NCBI GenBank assembly: GCA_036362985.1
Contig: JAYGXS010000003.1
Span: 1,784,460-1,848,459, forward strand
DNA from: Ligula intestinalis
Lineage: Eukaryota; Platyhelminthes; Cestoda; Diphyllobothriidea; Diphyllobothriidae
Reading direction: 5' to 3'
DNA length: 64,000 nt
Below the pieces are notes generated by a model, which did no database searches, was not told the DNA's origin, and was given only the letters and a program-made list of their open reading frames with translations. Position numbers and translations under genes: made by a program. Position 1 is the first letter of the stretch, and each line of letters begins with the position of its first letter. Shown here piece by piece: positions 33,105 through 43,205 of this stretch.

Positions 33105-34479
33105 AAATCTTGCCTTCCCACGCGACTGGTGCTAACTGTAAGCAGCAGCATTTCTACACTACACTACATTCACCTTTTCCCTCTTTCATATGCACTCTAC
33201 TTCCTACTTACAGCTAAGGGAGCCTGGCTGTGGGCTCTTAGTGACAAAATACTGACTTCAATGATCAACCGGAGGCAAACTAAAAAAAATAGGGTATTCA
33301 CGGCTTAAAGTTTTTCTATGTTGTTGAGAGGTGTACCCTCGATTTAACAGCCTAGCTAGTTTGCTCATCGGTTATTTAGGACAATTGCATGTAATATATA
33401 GATTATAAATATTTTAATTTGATATTGCGTCAGATTAAATCCCTGCTAGACAAAACACCCCATTTGCAGTTTTAAGTTAGACAAACAAAATCTTGTTATC
33501 CTGAGAATAGGAAGCACGAAGGCCCTTTCGTTGGCGTTACTACAGCTTAAATAGAACAAAAGAGAATTAACTGAATTAACTACCTGTAACGGCTGCCAAT
33601 TTTAGCCTAAATTACACATCTCTGTCAAAAGTTGCGAAAATTCAAAAGTTCAGCTTTTTAATTTCGTGAGAAATTAATTTCTGTTCGTGGTATAAATGGA
33701 CCAGATTAGAGCAGGTCAGTTGCCCGAAATAATTATGCAATCAATTTCCCAGTCGTCTTTTGTATTCCAGTCTACTCATGTTGCCGGGACTCGATTAATT
33801 TTCAGCCTTTTGTTTGGTTGTCCTTTCAGTCGTCGCCTCACTGTCTTGTCTTGATGATAATTTAGTGAAAAGTTGCTTTTGTCCGACACCTAATGTTGTG
33901 ACTGTTGCCAAAGCCGAGATTTCACCGTATAATTACGCCTTGTGTGAATCCCCAAGGAATAATACAATAAGAGGAGAGGCAGAAGCAGATGTCTTTTATC
34001 ATACCTAATATGGCGTACTAGTGACAAGCAGAGCGTAAAGATTGCGCCAATAAGATTGTTGCCTCAAGAGGAAGATACTATGTCGAGTGGCTTTTAGGCA
34101 GAAAAGAGTGATAGGACAGAACACTTATCACAACCGGCGGCTTGATCGATCTCATCACTCACGTGGTTTGTACCGATCGATACTGCACCGTAGAACGAGT
34201 TATCTGGACAGCGTGTTAATGGGTCATTAGGTCCGCCCCTAACACCTCATCCATCGAACTGACGCACAAAACAATAAGCAGAATTACTTACCTAATTGAA
34301 ACGAGCTCTTTCCTGATATCTGCTTCATGATGACAATCTCATATGACGTAATGACATGTCAGAAGGAGGAGATACGATCCTTAGGGACACAAAGTGTATT
34401 GACCTGGTCTTTTGGGCTCTCGTTGGAACCCATCATTGGAGGCAGTCGCGGATAACATTAATAAATAAACAAGGTGCGC
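33105..34479. other. Non-coding, nothing recognised
   Basis: No supported gene; a 64-codon plus-strand frame (33814-34008) has no motif. Confidence 0.4.
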
Positions 34480-34489
34480 AGTATATATA

Positions 34490-34709
34490 GGTGTGTTCCA
34501 AAATTCCTTGCACCCTTAACGCACGCTCACAGTTTCTAAGGAAAAAAATATTTCACAATTAACTTTAGAGAAAATTTATTTTTGACCTCTAGGATGGCTT
34601 CTGCCCTTCTTGTCATCACGAGAATGAGCTTCTGGAGGGTTTTCAAGGGAATCTTTTTCCAGGCGTCCAACAGAGCTCTCTCAAATCCAGCAAAATTAGC
34701 AGGAAAAGG
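34490..34709 (-). mobile_element. Tc1-like transposon remnant
   Basis: The minus-strand frame contains FAGFERALLDAWKKIPLKTL then QKLILVMTRRAEAILEVK (34709-34572). This is the conserved C-terminal end of Tc1-type transposases (A-W-x-x-I-P...L...M-x-R-R...A-I...K). Past it lies a terminal-repeat-like GGTGTGTTCCAAAATTCCTT (34490-34509) next to TATATATA, which would be the element end. The opposite end and the DDE core are absent. Confidence 0.55.
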
Positions 34710-34929
34710 CAGTTTCTCGTCAATCATATTACCAAGAATTGACATACATTGGTCGCCAGAAATTATGCAACAGGCCGACATATGCGAAAGATTGATACTC
34801 ATTCGCTAATCGGCATTGACTCAGCTTGTGATACTGATTATCATGTAGTCTATTCTGAAGTCATTTCAGTCATGATAGGATACGGGCTATTTAACAAGAT
34901 TCGTTCTGACCACGAACAAAACGAATGTA

Positions 34930-35568
34930 CTGTAAAAGTAACTACTTAAGTAGTATGCCTTTTTATAATTTATTTTGACTGCCTTTATAAATTCAGATAT
35001 ATTTTAATGAAAACATGCACGGAAAAATATTTCTTGTACTTGTTTAATAGCAAATTACGCCTTCTTTAAGTTTTATAAAACAGCAAAGGGTATCTTACGG
35101 TTTTTAAAAAGTTGGTAGCTATGAGCTTTTTTATAATTGTGAGGTGTTCATTCATAATAAATCGTATTCGTCCAATAACTAAAGTTGCCTATGCTGCATA
35201 AAATGTGTTCCAAATCTATTACACATTTTGATGACAAATATGTGACTTCTGTCTGAAAACGTATGCGAGAAACGTAATTTTTCTTAAACAAAATGTACAC
35301 AGTGCGCCGTTTTTCAAAAGTGAATTTGAGTGTAGCAGTCACTAGGTTAAAAAATTATTCGGCAACTAAGCAACTTTTTAAGACTGAAAGCTGTCCTTGC
35401 TTTGAGTTTAATATTTAAAGAAGGCGTAAATTTGCAATCAAACAAGAACAAGAAACAATTTTTTCGTGCATTTTTTCCGTAATATATATTTTAATTATAT
35501 TTTAATTTATAAAGGTAGTCAAAATAAGTGATTAAAAGGTATGCTACTTTAGTATTTACTTTTTACAG
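34930..35568. mobile_element. Foldback MITE with ~150-bp inverted ends
   Basis: A 639-bp AT-rich palindromic element. The left arm (34930 to about 35080) starts CTGTAAAAGTAACTACTTAA and runs through TTATTTTGACTGCCTTTATA, GAAAAATATTTCTTGTACTT, CAAATTACGCCTTCTTTAA. The right arm (about 35405-35568) is its diverged inverse complement over the same blocks. TA flanks both ends (34928-34929, 35569-35570). No transposase frame lies inside. Long terminal inverted repeats plus a TA target fit a non-autonomous Tc1/mariner-type foldback element; the parent element is unknown. Confidence 0.65.
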
Positions 35569-35997
35569 TAAATTCAACATTCTCAACCATGTTACGACTG
35601 GAAATCAAACTAACATAACAGTTCAGTTTGGCGGATATTCATTGGAGAGGATGACTTTTTTTCCTGTCGTCAATAGTCCACTCCCTGACTAACTTACAGA
35701 CGGTCATCCTATCTTTGACTTATTTTTCTGTAAGTCAAAGCGGACGGTAACATCTAAGCTTTCCTGCAACTACCGGTAAACAATGGACTTCGAATCCTTC
35801 AGACCTTTAGCATTATGCTTCTTTGCGTGTTTCCTTTTCCTGAATATTTGTGTTGAAAGCAATTCTTTGGTGAACGTTCACAATACCGCTGACGGTACTC
35901 ATATGTCCCGCTCTGCTTAGCACTTTAACCGAATACCTGACAACCGTATCAACTGGTTCTATAGGCAGATGGTTTTGCTTTAAACATTTAAGAAAAC

Positions 35998-36046
35998 GAG
36001 CTCGTGGCTCAATGGTTAGGGCGTTTGACTCTGATTATTTGAGCCA
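35998..36046 (+). repeat. SINE-A head fragment
   Basis: GAGCTCGTGGCTCAATGGTTAG, then GGCGTTTGACTCTGAT: the box A half of the SINE at 5.893 kb with only a few differences. Homology stops after about 48 bp, before box B, so it is 3'-truncated. Confidence 0.5.
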
Positions 36047-36960
36047 TTTTCTTCAACCCGCAGACGACTAACATGTCAACAAGTTTGCTCCCACCTGTAT
36101 ATTCTGCACTAAGCGTTTGCCTGAATTGAATTGAACCCACGTGGTTTGAAATTATGAGTAAGACGAAGGCAAAATTAAATCAACTTCAAAATTGAAATAA
36201 ATTGTCTTCAGACAAAACCGATTAAAAAATAAAACACTGTTTTATACAATCCTCCGTCCAATTTCCTTCAGAACCCTCACTGTTCGACCAGGAAATTTTC
36301 TCCAAATAGAGCATCCTGCTGAAATTATTGGCTTGGATTACACAGTCTACCTGTCAAAATCAATCTCGTTAGGGTTTTTGTGGAGTATCTGCGGAGAGGC
36401 TGATTTAAAAACTTGTATACTGCTGTGTATTAATTTAAATACTGCTGGTGTATAATTGCTGCATAATCAAAGATAAGATTATCTCGTTTGTAGTTACGCA
36501 ATCAAACCGTTTTTACTAGCATAGACACTATCTTTTTGACACTTTAACCCACAGTTTGAATATCAGAATAGAAGACAAGCACTACATAAGTATAGACCAG
36601 CCTAAATTTTTGCTGTCTTTCCTGCTCTGGTCAACCCGAAATAGTTTTTACTAGTATAGACAATATCTTTTTCGACATTGTAACGTATAGCCAGGAGATT
36701 AGAGTAGAAGATAAGAACAACATGGCAGGAGTTTTCTTGGTAGTGGTCTTGAATAAAAAAGCCATAGGTTTTGTCATACGGTAACCATGAGAAGGGGTTT
36801 TTATGATTTGGTAAAACTGATTTGCCAAAAAGGATTTTGTGAAAATAAGTAAAAAAGTCGTAAACTTTTGTTGAAATAATTTAATGCGGTGGTTATATGT
36901 CGACAGCGTTGGGCGCGTAAATCGAAAAGAGGCCTGAAAAAAAATCGAGCTCGAATTGAG
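36047..36960. other. Non-coding, AT-rich
   Basis: A 119-codon minus-strand frame (36631-36990) has no recognisable domain and runs into the repeat modules to its right. Confidence 0.4.
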
Positions 36961-36964
36961 GTTG

Positions 36965-37511
36965 AATGGAGCTCGAATAGCTGTCGACAAACCTGGAAAT
37001 GTGGAGTTTTATGCCGAAAACTTTCCTTGCCCAAAACCCAGTAAGGATGGACATTTTGAAGACTTTTTGTAATATTAAGCAGAAACTTCAGAAATTTTAC
37101 ATGCGATATCGCTTACCCAAACTCAACTTTATCCTAACCCTTACCCTAACCCTAAACTAACCCTAACCTCTTACCCTGACCACAACCCTCATCCTTACCC
37201 ATAATCCCTAGCCCTAATCGTGCTCGAATCGCTGTCCACAAACCTGGAAATGTGAAGTTTTATTCCGCCACTACTTCAGACGTTTTACATACGATATCAC
37301 TATCCAAAACTCAACCTTATAATAACCCTTACCCTAACCCTAACCCTTACCTTAACACTTAACCTTACCCCAACCCTATCCCTTACCCTAACCCGAACCC
37401 CTAAACCTAACCCTTACCTTAACCTAACCTCACCCCTAATCCCTAACCCTAATCATGCTCGAATCGTTGTCAACAAACCTGGAAATGTGGAGTTTCATTC
37501 CGCCACTACCA
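36965..37511 (+). repeat. Telomere-like modules (2.3 units of ~240 bp)
   Basis: A conserved segment GCTCGAATNGCTGTCNACAA then ACCTGGAAATGTGGAGTTT begins near 36970, 37221 and 37456. Units are spaced about 250 and 235 bp. Each of the first two is followed by a tract of degenerate CCCTAA/CCCTTA (about 37125-37215 and 37315-37450), i.e. TTAGGG-like on the minus strand, the animal telomere repeat. The third segment leads straight into the CR1-like element's ORF1 frame, so the modules may be its 5' untranslated region rather than old telomere DNA. Confidence 0.65.
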
Positions 37512-37592
37512 AGAACTCCTGCCTACAACATAACTGTAGGCCATCCTAAAATTTTATTGTTATCTTTGCTCGCAAAAACCCGAGATCAACCC

Positions 37593-39461
37593 ATGGGGAA
37601 CGCAGACATTCACGACTCAACTGTCGCGTATAATGAAAAAGCCGCGCGTAGAGGTGACATCGATCCGCGCACACTCGACTCAGGGGGCGAACGTCTAGAC
37701 ACCTCGGCTGCAGCAACTGAGCTGTGAGGGCCACCGAATGTTACTTGCACTAACACTGGAGTTATAATCGATCCGCGGACGCGCGACTCAGGGGGCGACC
37801 GTCTAGACAAGTCGGCCACCGCAACTGAGTTGCGAGGGCCACCGATAGTTAAGTGAACTAACAGTGGTGACACAATATGCTCAGAGGGTTACAAGCACTG
37901 CAAAGAGATGCGGCAAAAAGTAATAGCACTGGAGTGCCTTATGGCATTTGTATCAGAAACAATTGCAGAATTTCTTAAACTTGACAAGTTAAGGCCAATT
38001 GACGAAACAAGTTGCAATCCGCAGCTCTTATCAACATTAAGGGCGCTTACTAACAGCCAACACCTAATAGGTCGAGATACGCCCAAATCGAAGGACAAGC
38101 ATACATAGACGTGCCAGAGTGTACAGTAGCAGGCAAGCTTTAGCCCCAGGATCGTTAAAATGGCCAGAAGGCGGATGAAACGTCCATCCGCAGAATCGAT
38201 ACCACCCTTATCAAGAGCTAAAAACAACAAAACCGCATGAATAGAGACTAGAGAGGAACAAGAAGTGGCCCAGGGCTCAAAATTTGCGCCGAGACAGCTG
38301 CTTTCTGGTAAGATGAAATTACTGCATGCAACTAAGGTGACTGTGAAAAACCTCCCTGCCGACAAAATAGATAGGAGTGCATAATTGCTCGAAGCAAAGG
38401 CCACCACAAAGGAAGACAATGGCGCGCCATTACTAAGAGTGAAGGCCTCCAACGTTGGTCAAGTTGCCGCAGCTGAAGAAATTGTGAATAAACTCACAGT
38501 CGACAGAAACGATAAGAGTGCGCAAGCACCTAAAGTTAAGGGTTGCTCTACAGAAGACACGAATGTGCCAACACTTGAAGTGAAGGCCCCATCAGCTGAC
38601 CAAGTAGACGCAGTTGAGGTAAATTTGAAAAACCTCCCTGCCAGCAACGTCGATACAGGGGCATCAATACTTCAAGTAAAGGCGCACACAAAAACAGACA
38701 AGAGCGTGCCAGACCTCAGAGTAAAGGCCCCCACAACTGACAAAGTTGCCACAGTTAAGGCAGATTTGAAAAAGCTCGCTGTCGAAAAAAAAGAGACGAG
38801 TTTGAAGCCCCTCAAAGTTTTACTGTCCGGCCCCACAAACCCGCATGGAAATCACACAGAAGTTCATGGCCGGGAAGCAACAACATTGGCCAGCCCGAGC
38901 CCGACGCCCGCAGTAGAAAACGAGGCTAGTACTGCAACCATAGACTCCGGTCGCAAACATGACCGTCATAATAGCAGCACAAGAGCTATTAACCAGAAAG
39001 TAAGCAACAGTGTCGTAGGCATAAAAAATTTCGCTAAGAGAGCATCAAGCATCGTAATACAGGGATTAACTGAATTAACCGCAACCGCTCCCATGGACTG
39101 GCATTCCGCAGACATTCAGCTCTTCGGTGCACTTATAAACAAAATGCTGGGACCCAATGTATCAATCGAGTGAGATAAGGCCTTCCGCCTGGGAAAGCGG
39201 CCAAAGAGCCCAACTGGATCGACGCATCCCAGACCTCTGAAAGTGGTCATGACCATCAGCCAAGAAGCCAAGCTCATTCTGGCTAAGCGTTTTAGAATAA
39301 ATACTCTCACCCGGGAGTTTTTTTCAGCAGGATTTCATAGCTGCAGAACGAAAAAAAAGTCGTCAACTGGTCGCCGAAATGAGAGAGCGAAACAGCAAAG
39401 GGAAGAAACTTTGGTTATTTACGACAACCAAGTGATTCAACGTCCATTGTTCTCACCTTAG
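37593..39461 (+). pseudogene. CR1-like ORF1 with peptide repeats
   Basis: One continuous reading frame, no frameshift, seven stops (37725, 37854, 38106, 38127, 38238, 38382, 39171). N-terminal part: two tandem 36-codon units (37651-37758, 37759-37866; RGDIDPRTLDSGGERLD against GVIIDPRTRDSGGDRLD). Middle (38339-38840): about 3.4 units of 47 residues sharing KNLPA, L-x-VKA and VPxLxVKAP. C-terminal 39174-39461 reads FRLGKRPKSP, RPLKVVMTISQEAKLILAKR, then a basic segment and LVIYDNQVIQRP. That matches the C-terminal nucleic-acid-binding part of CR1/L2 ORF1 proteins. The repeats are rich in Lys/Asp/Val and of unknown function. Confidence 0.65.
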
Positions 39462-40563
39462 ACAGTTCCGTTCCGGATAACCACGCAGTCAACCCAGTAG
39501 GGGTAGAGTTAAGCCTGAATGTAAAAATTACCCGAACAAGCCGAGAAAGGAAATTAAAGTGCATAGAAACCAACGCACAAAGCCTGCTCTCTAAATTAGA
39601 CGAGCTTCAGATTACTATGTGCATAGTGGAACCAGATGTGGTCTGTATAACAAAAACATGGTTATCCACAAAGAAAGACAATCGGGAACTTGCTCTCCCC
39701 GGTTTTCAGGTGTTTCGAAAAGGTAGAGCCGGGCGTCAGGGTGGGGGTGTGCTCAACTATGTTAGACATGGCCTGCACGTGTCAAAAAAACTGACCAGCT
39801 CGCGTCCGATATAGAGGCCCTTTGGCTCATCGTCAGAACGCCGGGTTCTCAAGCCCTTGACATCCTGGCAATTTATCGACCACCGTCGAACGATCCACAG
39901 TCAGACACTAGCCTGATAGAGGAACTTAAAGCATTTGCTATGCGATCCAATGTCATGATTATGGGCGACATCAATGCTTCGCGTATCGACTGGAACCTCA
40001 GTTCTGCGACCGGGTCAGAATTAAGTTTCGATCGCCGACTCCTACGCACGGTACAAAAAGCCTTTTTATCTCAACACGTCTTATCTCCGACCAGGCAGCA
40101 TGAAGGGCAACAGGTCAACTGCCTGGATCTTGTACTGTCAAAAGCTCCTGACAGTGTAGACGACGTAAATTGCTTACCACCTCTAGGCAAAAGCGACCAT
40201 GTAGTATTACAGTGGGAGTATTCACTCTACTCTGTACCTGATTGTAGCGCGATCGTTCAACACAACATATGGCGCGGAAACTTTAATCAAATGAGAACCG
40301 GGGGTGTCCACGGGGGTTGGTCGGCATTTAAGGCCGTATTACGCGGATTAATAACCGGTTTGTGCCCCATCTCGAAAACGAAAGCCACAAATAGGCCCCA
40401 GTGGCTAATAAGCACGCTGAAGAGGGAGGTAAATCGTAAACGAAAGCTGTGGCAAACATATCTGAGGCAGGAGACTACCGAGTCGCACATCAAGTACAAA
40501 GTGCAGAGAAATAGGGTTAAGGGCTTTGTACTTAAAACCCGCCAAAGCTTTGAGAGTGACTGA
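39452..40563 (+). pseudogene. CR1-like ORF2: AP endonuclease domain
   Basis: Overlaps the end of ORF1 in another frame. Motifs: CIETNAQSLLSKLDEL, EPDVVCITKTWLS (catalytic Glu of TETWL changed to Lys), RQGGGVLNYVRHGL, then a frameshift near 39803. The next frame reads SDIEALWLIV, ILAIYRPPSND, MIMGDINASRIDWN (metal-binding Asp/Asn kept), CLDLVLSKAPDSV and LPPLGKSDHVVLQ (catalytic Asp-His kept). It continues into the linker (RPQWLISTLKREVNRKRKLW) and stops at 40561. The Glu to Lys change would kill nicking. Confidence 0.8.
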
Positions 40564-42327
40564 AAAAACCATGTAGTAGGAAATCCGAAGGTCTTCTACA
40601 ACTACATTAGGCGATCTACCCGAAATAGAGACCACATCCTGTTGTTAAAAACGCATGACGCCGCTGAAATTTGTGCGAACAAAGCAAAGGCTGAGCATCT
40701 ATCCGGGTTTTTTCTGTCGGTTTTTACGATGAGTTCGAGCTAACCGTTGCCAATTTCAGTACAGAGGAGGTTCCAACCATTGACTCATTTGAGATTACGG
40801 AAGTAACTGTTCTACAAGAAATTCTTAAGCTCGAAGACCCGAAGTCACCAGGTCCGAACGGCATATCTGCAAAGCTGTTGAAAGAGCTAGCCGTGGATTT
40901 GGAAGAACCTCTGCAGTTACACTTCCGGGCCTCCCTTAACACAGGCCAACTGCCATCCGACCGGAAGACAGCGTGGATCTGACCCATACACAAAAGTGGG
41001 AGTTGGGCGTCCGCAAACAACTACAGGCCAATAAGCCTTACTTCCATATGCTGCAAGATCATCGAGCAAATGATCAAAAGAGTTGATGCAATTCTTAGAG
41101 TGTCATCGACTTCTTTCTGACAAAGAGCATGGATTCCGTAGAGGACGGTTCTGCTTGAAAAATTAGCTCGACTGTCTAGATCAGTGGACGATAGCATTTG
41201 ATAAAGGAACTACGGTGCACGCAGTCTTTGTAGATTTCAAGATGGCATTTGACACTGTGACTCATCAGCATCTCCTACACAAGCTTAGACGTATAGGGGT
41301 AACAGGCAACCTGTTGTGATGGATCGCAAAACTTTATGATTGGCCGAAATCAAACCGTATGTATTTGTGATCAGCGATCGGTGGAGGTAGCAGTTGATAG
41401 TGGGATCCCCCAGGGCTCTGTTCTGGGTCCTATCCTTTTCCATATATATATCGACGACTGCATAAGTGAATTAGACTGCGAAACCGCAATGTTCGCCGAC
41501 GGTTTAAAACTCTGGCAGGTCATTCGTAGCGAAGACGACGAAGCAAATCTGCAGGCAGATTTGCACAGACTCGCACAATGGTCAAACGAGTGGCTCCTGC
41601 CATTTAATGTCACCAAATGCAACATTATGCGCTTCGGTAGTACTAACTCTTCCTTTCGGAGGGTGTGCATCCCAAACCACACGCCGCTGCCAGAAGTAGG
41701 GACCCAGAAGGTTCTGGGTGTGTGGTTCACACCCTCACTTAAGCCATCATTCCACTGCCTGAAGTTGGCCAAATCCGCAATGTCGAGCTTGTATCTGATT
41801 TAACGCGCTTTTGCTAAGTTTGATAAGTTGTCTTTGGCAAGGTCTTTGGCACGTTTATGTGACCCCAACTGGAATTTGCCATCCAAAGCTGGAAACCTTT
41901 GACAAGCAAAGACAAGAAAACCCTTGAAAGGGTACAACGACGGGCAACTAAGTTAGTGCGAGGCCAAGCGTACTGACCAATCTTGACTTAATTCCTCTGG
42001 ATTACAGACAGCTGCGCGGTGACCTACTACAGGCATTTCACATGCTGCGGGGTCAGAATTGTTGCCTAGCATCCAACGATTTTTTTGAGTTGGCCACTAC
42101 CACTAGATTGCGCGAACCCCCTCTCAAACTACGTGTGACTATGGCAAGGTTGAACACACGAAAACTCTTCTTCTCTAAGAGGGTATTCCAGGCATATAAT
42201 GTTCTGCCCGCATAAATTCTCATTACCCCAGCTGTGCACACGTATAAGATGCAGTTGGAACAGCATAAAAAATACGTTCTCTGTAATGATGCTGGACTAA
42301 TTACATTACCACCCGTCAGCAAGTAAG
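40564..42327 (+). pseudogene. CR1-like ORF2: reverse transcriptase domain
   Basis: Linker and fingers: SGFFLSVFT, EDPKSPGPNGISAKLL, LNTGQLPSDRKTAWI then a stop, PIHKSGSWASANNYRPISLT. Palm: AVFVDFKMAFDTVTHQHLL near 41215 (motif A, Asp kept), then from 41336 DSGIPQGSVLGPILFHIYID (motif B) and AMFADGLKLWQV (motif C, usually FADD, second Asp to Gly). Thumb and C-terminus: HTPLPEVGTQKVLGVWFTPS, LKPSF, later DYRQLRGDLLQAF and KLFFSKRVFQAYNVLPA. At least four frame breaks. The 46-47 kb copy keeps FADD. Confidence 0.8.
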
Positions 42328-42852
42328 ATTTGCCACCAGACTTCTCTGGCATTAATTACCTTAAAAACATACTGCTAGCTACTTTTCAGTAATATGTTTG
42401 TGTAGAATAAACTTTGATGATCGTGGTGGGCTCCCATGTTTCGTCATCTGGTCGGCAGACCCGGTAACCAGCAAGGGCGTATAATGGGCGCATCTCCAAC
42501 ACACGATGATGTTCTCGTGACCACCGCGATCTTCTCTTCGTGTGGCTATTAGGATATTTAACAACCGCGATGGCCTCCTCCTGACATGATTCAAACACTT
42601 TGAGCAGCAGGGCATCCGATTACATATACCCTACGCCTTCCCTCCAACAGGCGACAGTTTTTCTCCTTAAAATCCCACAAATGGCATTCAAACCTAGACT
42701 TATGAAAAATGCCTAGGAAGTTGTTTTTACTGTTTGCCCCCCGCCCTAACGCAGTTCCATTATTGGCAACGCGACATGTTCTGCGTGATAGCTATGTACA
42801 AAGAAGGAGTTCAAAGGTATTTACCTATATTTCCCTAAAGAAACTGAACTGA

Positions 42853-43123
42853 AAAAATTTCGTATTTGAGGATTTTCCAACCAGCAGGCAACCCAAGACA
42901 TCGAAAAGAATTGTTTGAAAAGTAAACAGTGTTTGGACCAAATGCAGAGGGTGAGGCCCATGGGCTTACAGATTGACGAGCGATGCCCATTTGAAGCATT
43001 GAAGCTCGAACTCAGCCTTAACAAGAGTAATTAATGCAGGTGCGAGACGGTGAGGGCTATGTAGAAAAAGGGAATTCAAAAATATTTACCTATATTTTCC
43101 TAATAAAACTGAACTGAACTGAC
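42853..43123 (+). mobile_element. CR1-like 3' end, 5'-truncated third copy
   Basis: Right after the first element's tail comes ~270 bp ending GGAATTCAAAAATATTTACC, TATATTTTCCTAATAAAACT, GAACTGAACTGACTT. The tail is homologous to those at 42852 and 47966. Two tails in tandem imply a short 5'-truncated copy inserted at or near the end of the first element. Confidence 0.6.
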
Positions 43124-43124
43124 T

Positions 43125-43205
43125 TCGAGGCTCGGGCGGGGCACCACTTGGGTCCGGGTATAACTGGATGACGACGGCTCGTTAGTCAGAAATGGGCATT
43201 CCATT
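43125..43205 (+). repeat. SINE-A tail fragment
   Basis: GGGGCACCACTTGGGTCCGG, GTATAACTGGATGACGACGG, CTCGTTAGTCAG corresponds to 5967-6020 in SINE-A copy 1 (TGCACCACTTGG, TATGACTGG, ACGACGGTTAATAAG). The tRNA-like head is missing. It abuts the CR1 3' tail exactly, so the two insertions are nested or adjacent. Confidence 0.45.

Larger units (their letters stand above)
37456..42852 (+). mobile_element. CR1-like non-LTR retrotransposon, near full length
   Basis: About 5.4 kb: 5' module, ORF1 (37593-39461), ORF2 with endonuclease and RT (about 39452-42327), a 3' untranslated region and a 3' end AAAGAAACTGAACTGAA (42836-42852). The same tail style (TTCAAAGGTATTTACCTATA, then a short CTGAA or TTGAC repeat) ends the copies at 43123 and 47966. 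All frames are damaged. Two-ORF layout, AP endonuclease and short 3' tandem repeat fit the CR1 group. Confidence 0.8.

Noticed and set aside
37889..38452. A 187-codon minus-strand open frame
   Set aside because: It is antisense to the CR1-like ORF1, which shows peptide repeats and a conserved C-terminus in the sense frame. The antisense frame has no motif.
41371..41772. A 133-codon minus-strand open frame
   Set aside because: It is the shadow of the CR1-like RT (PQGSVLG / FADG on the plus strand).
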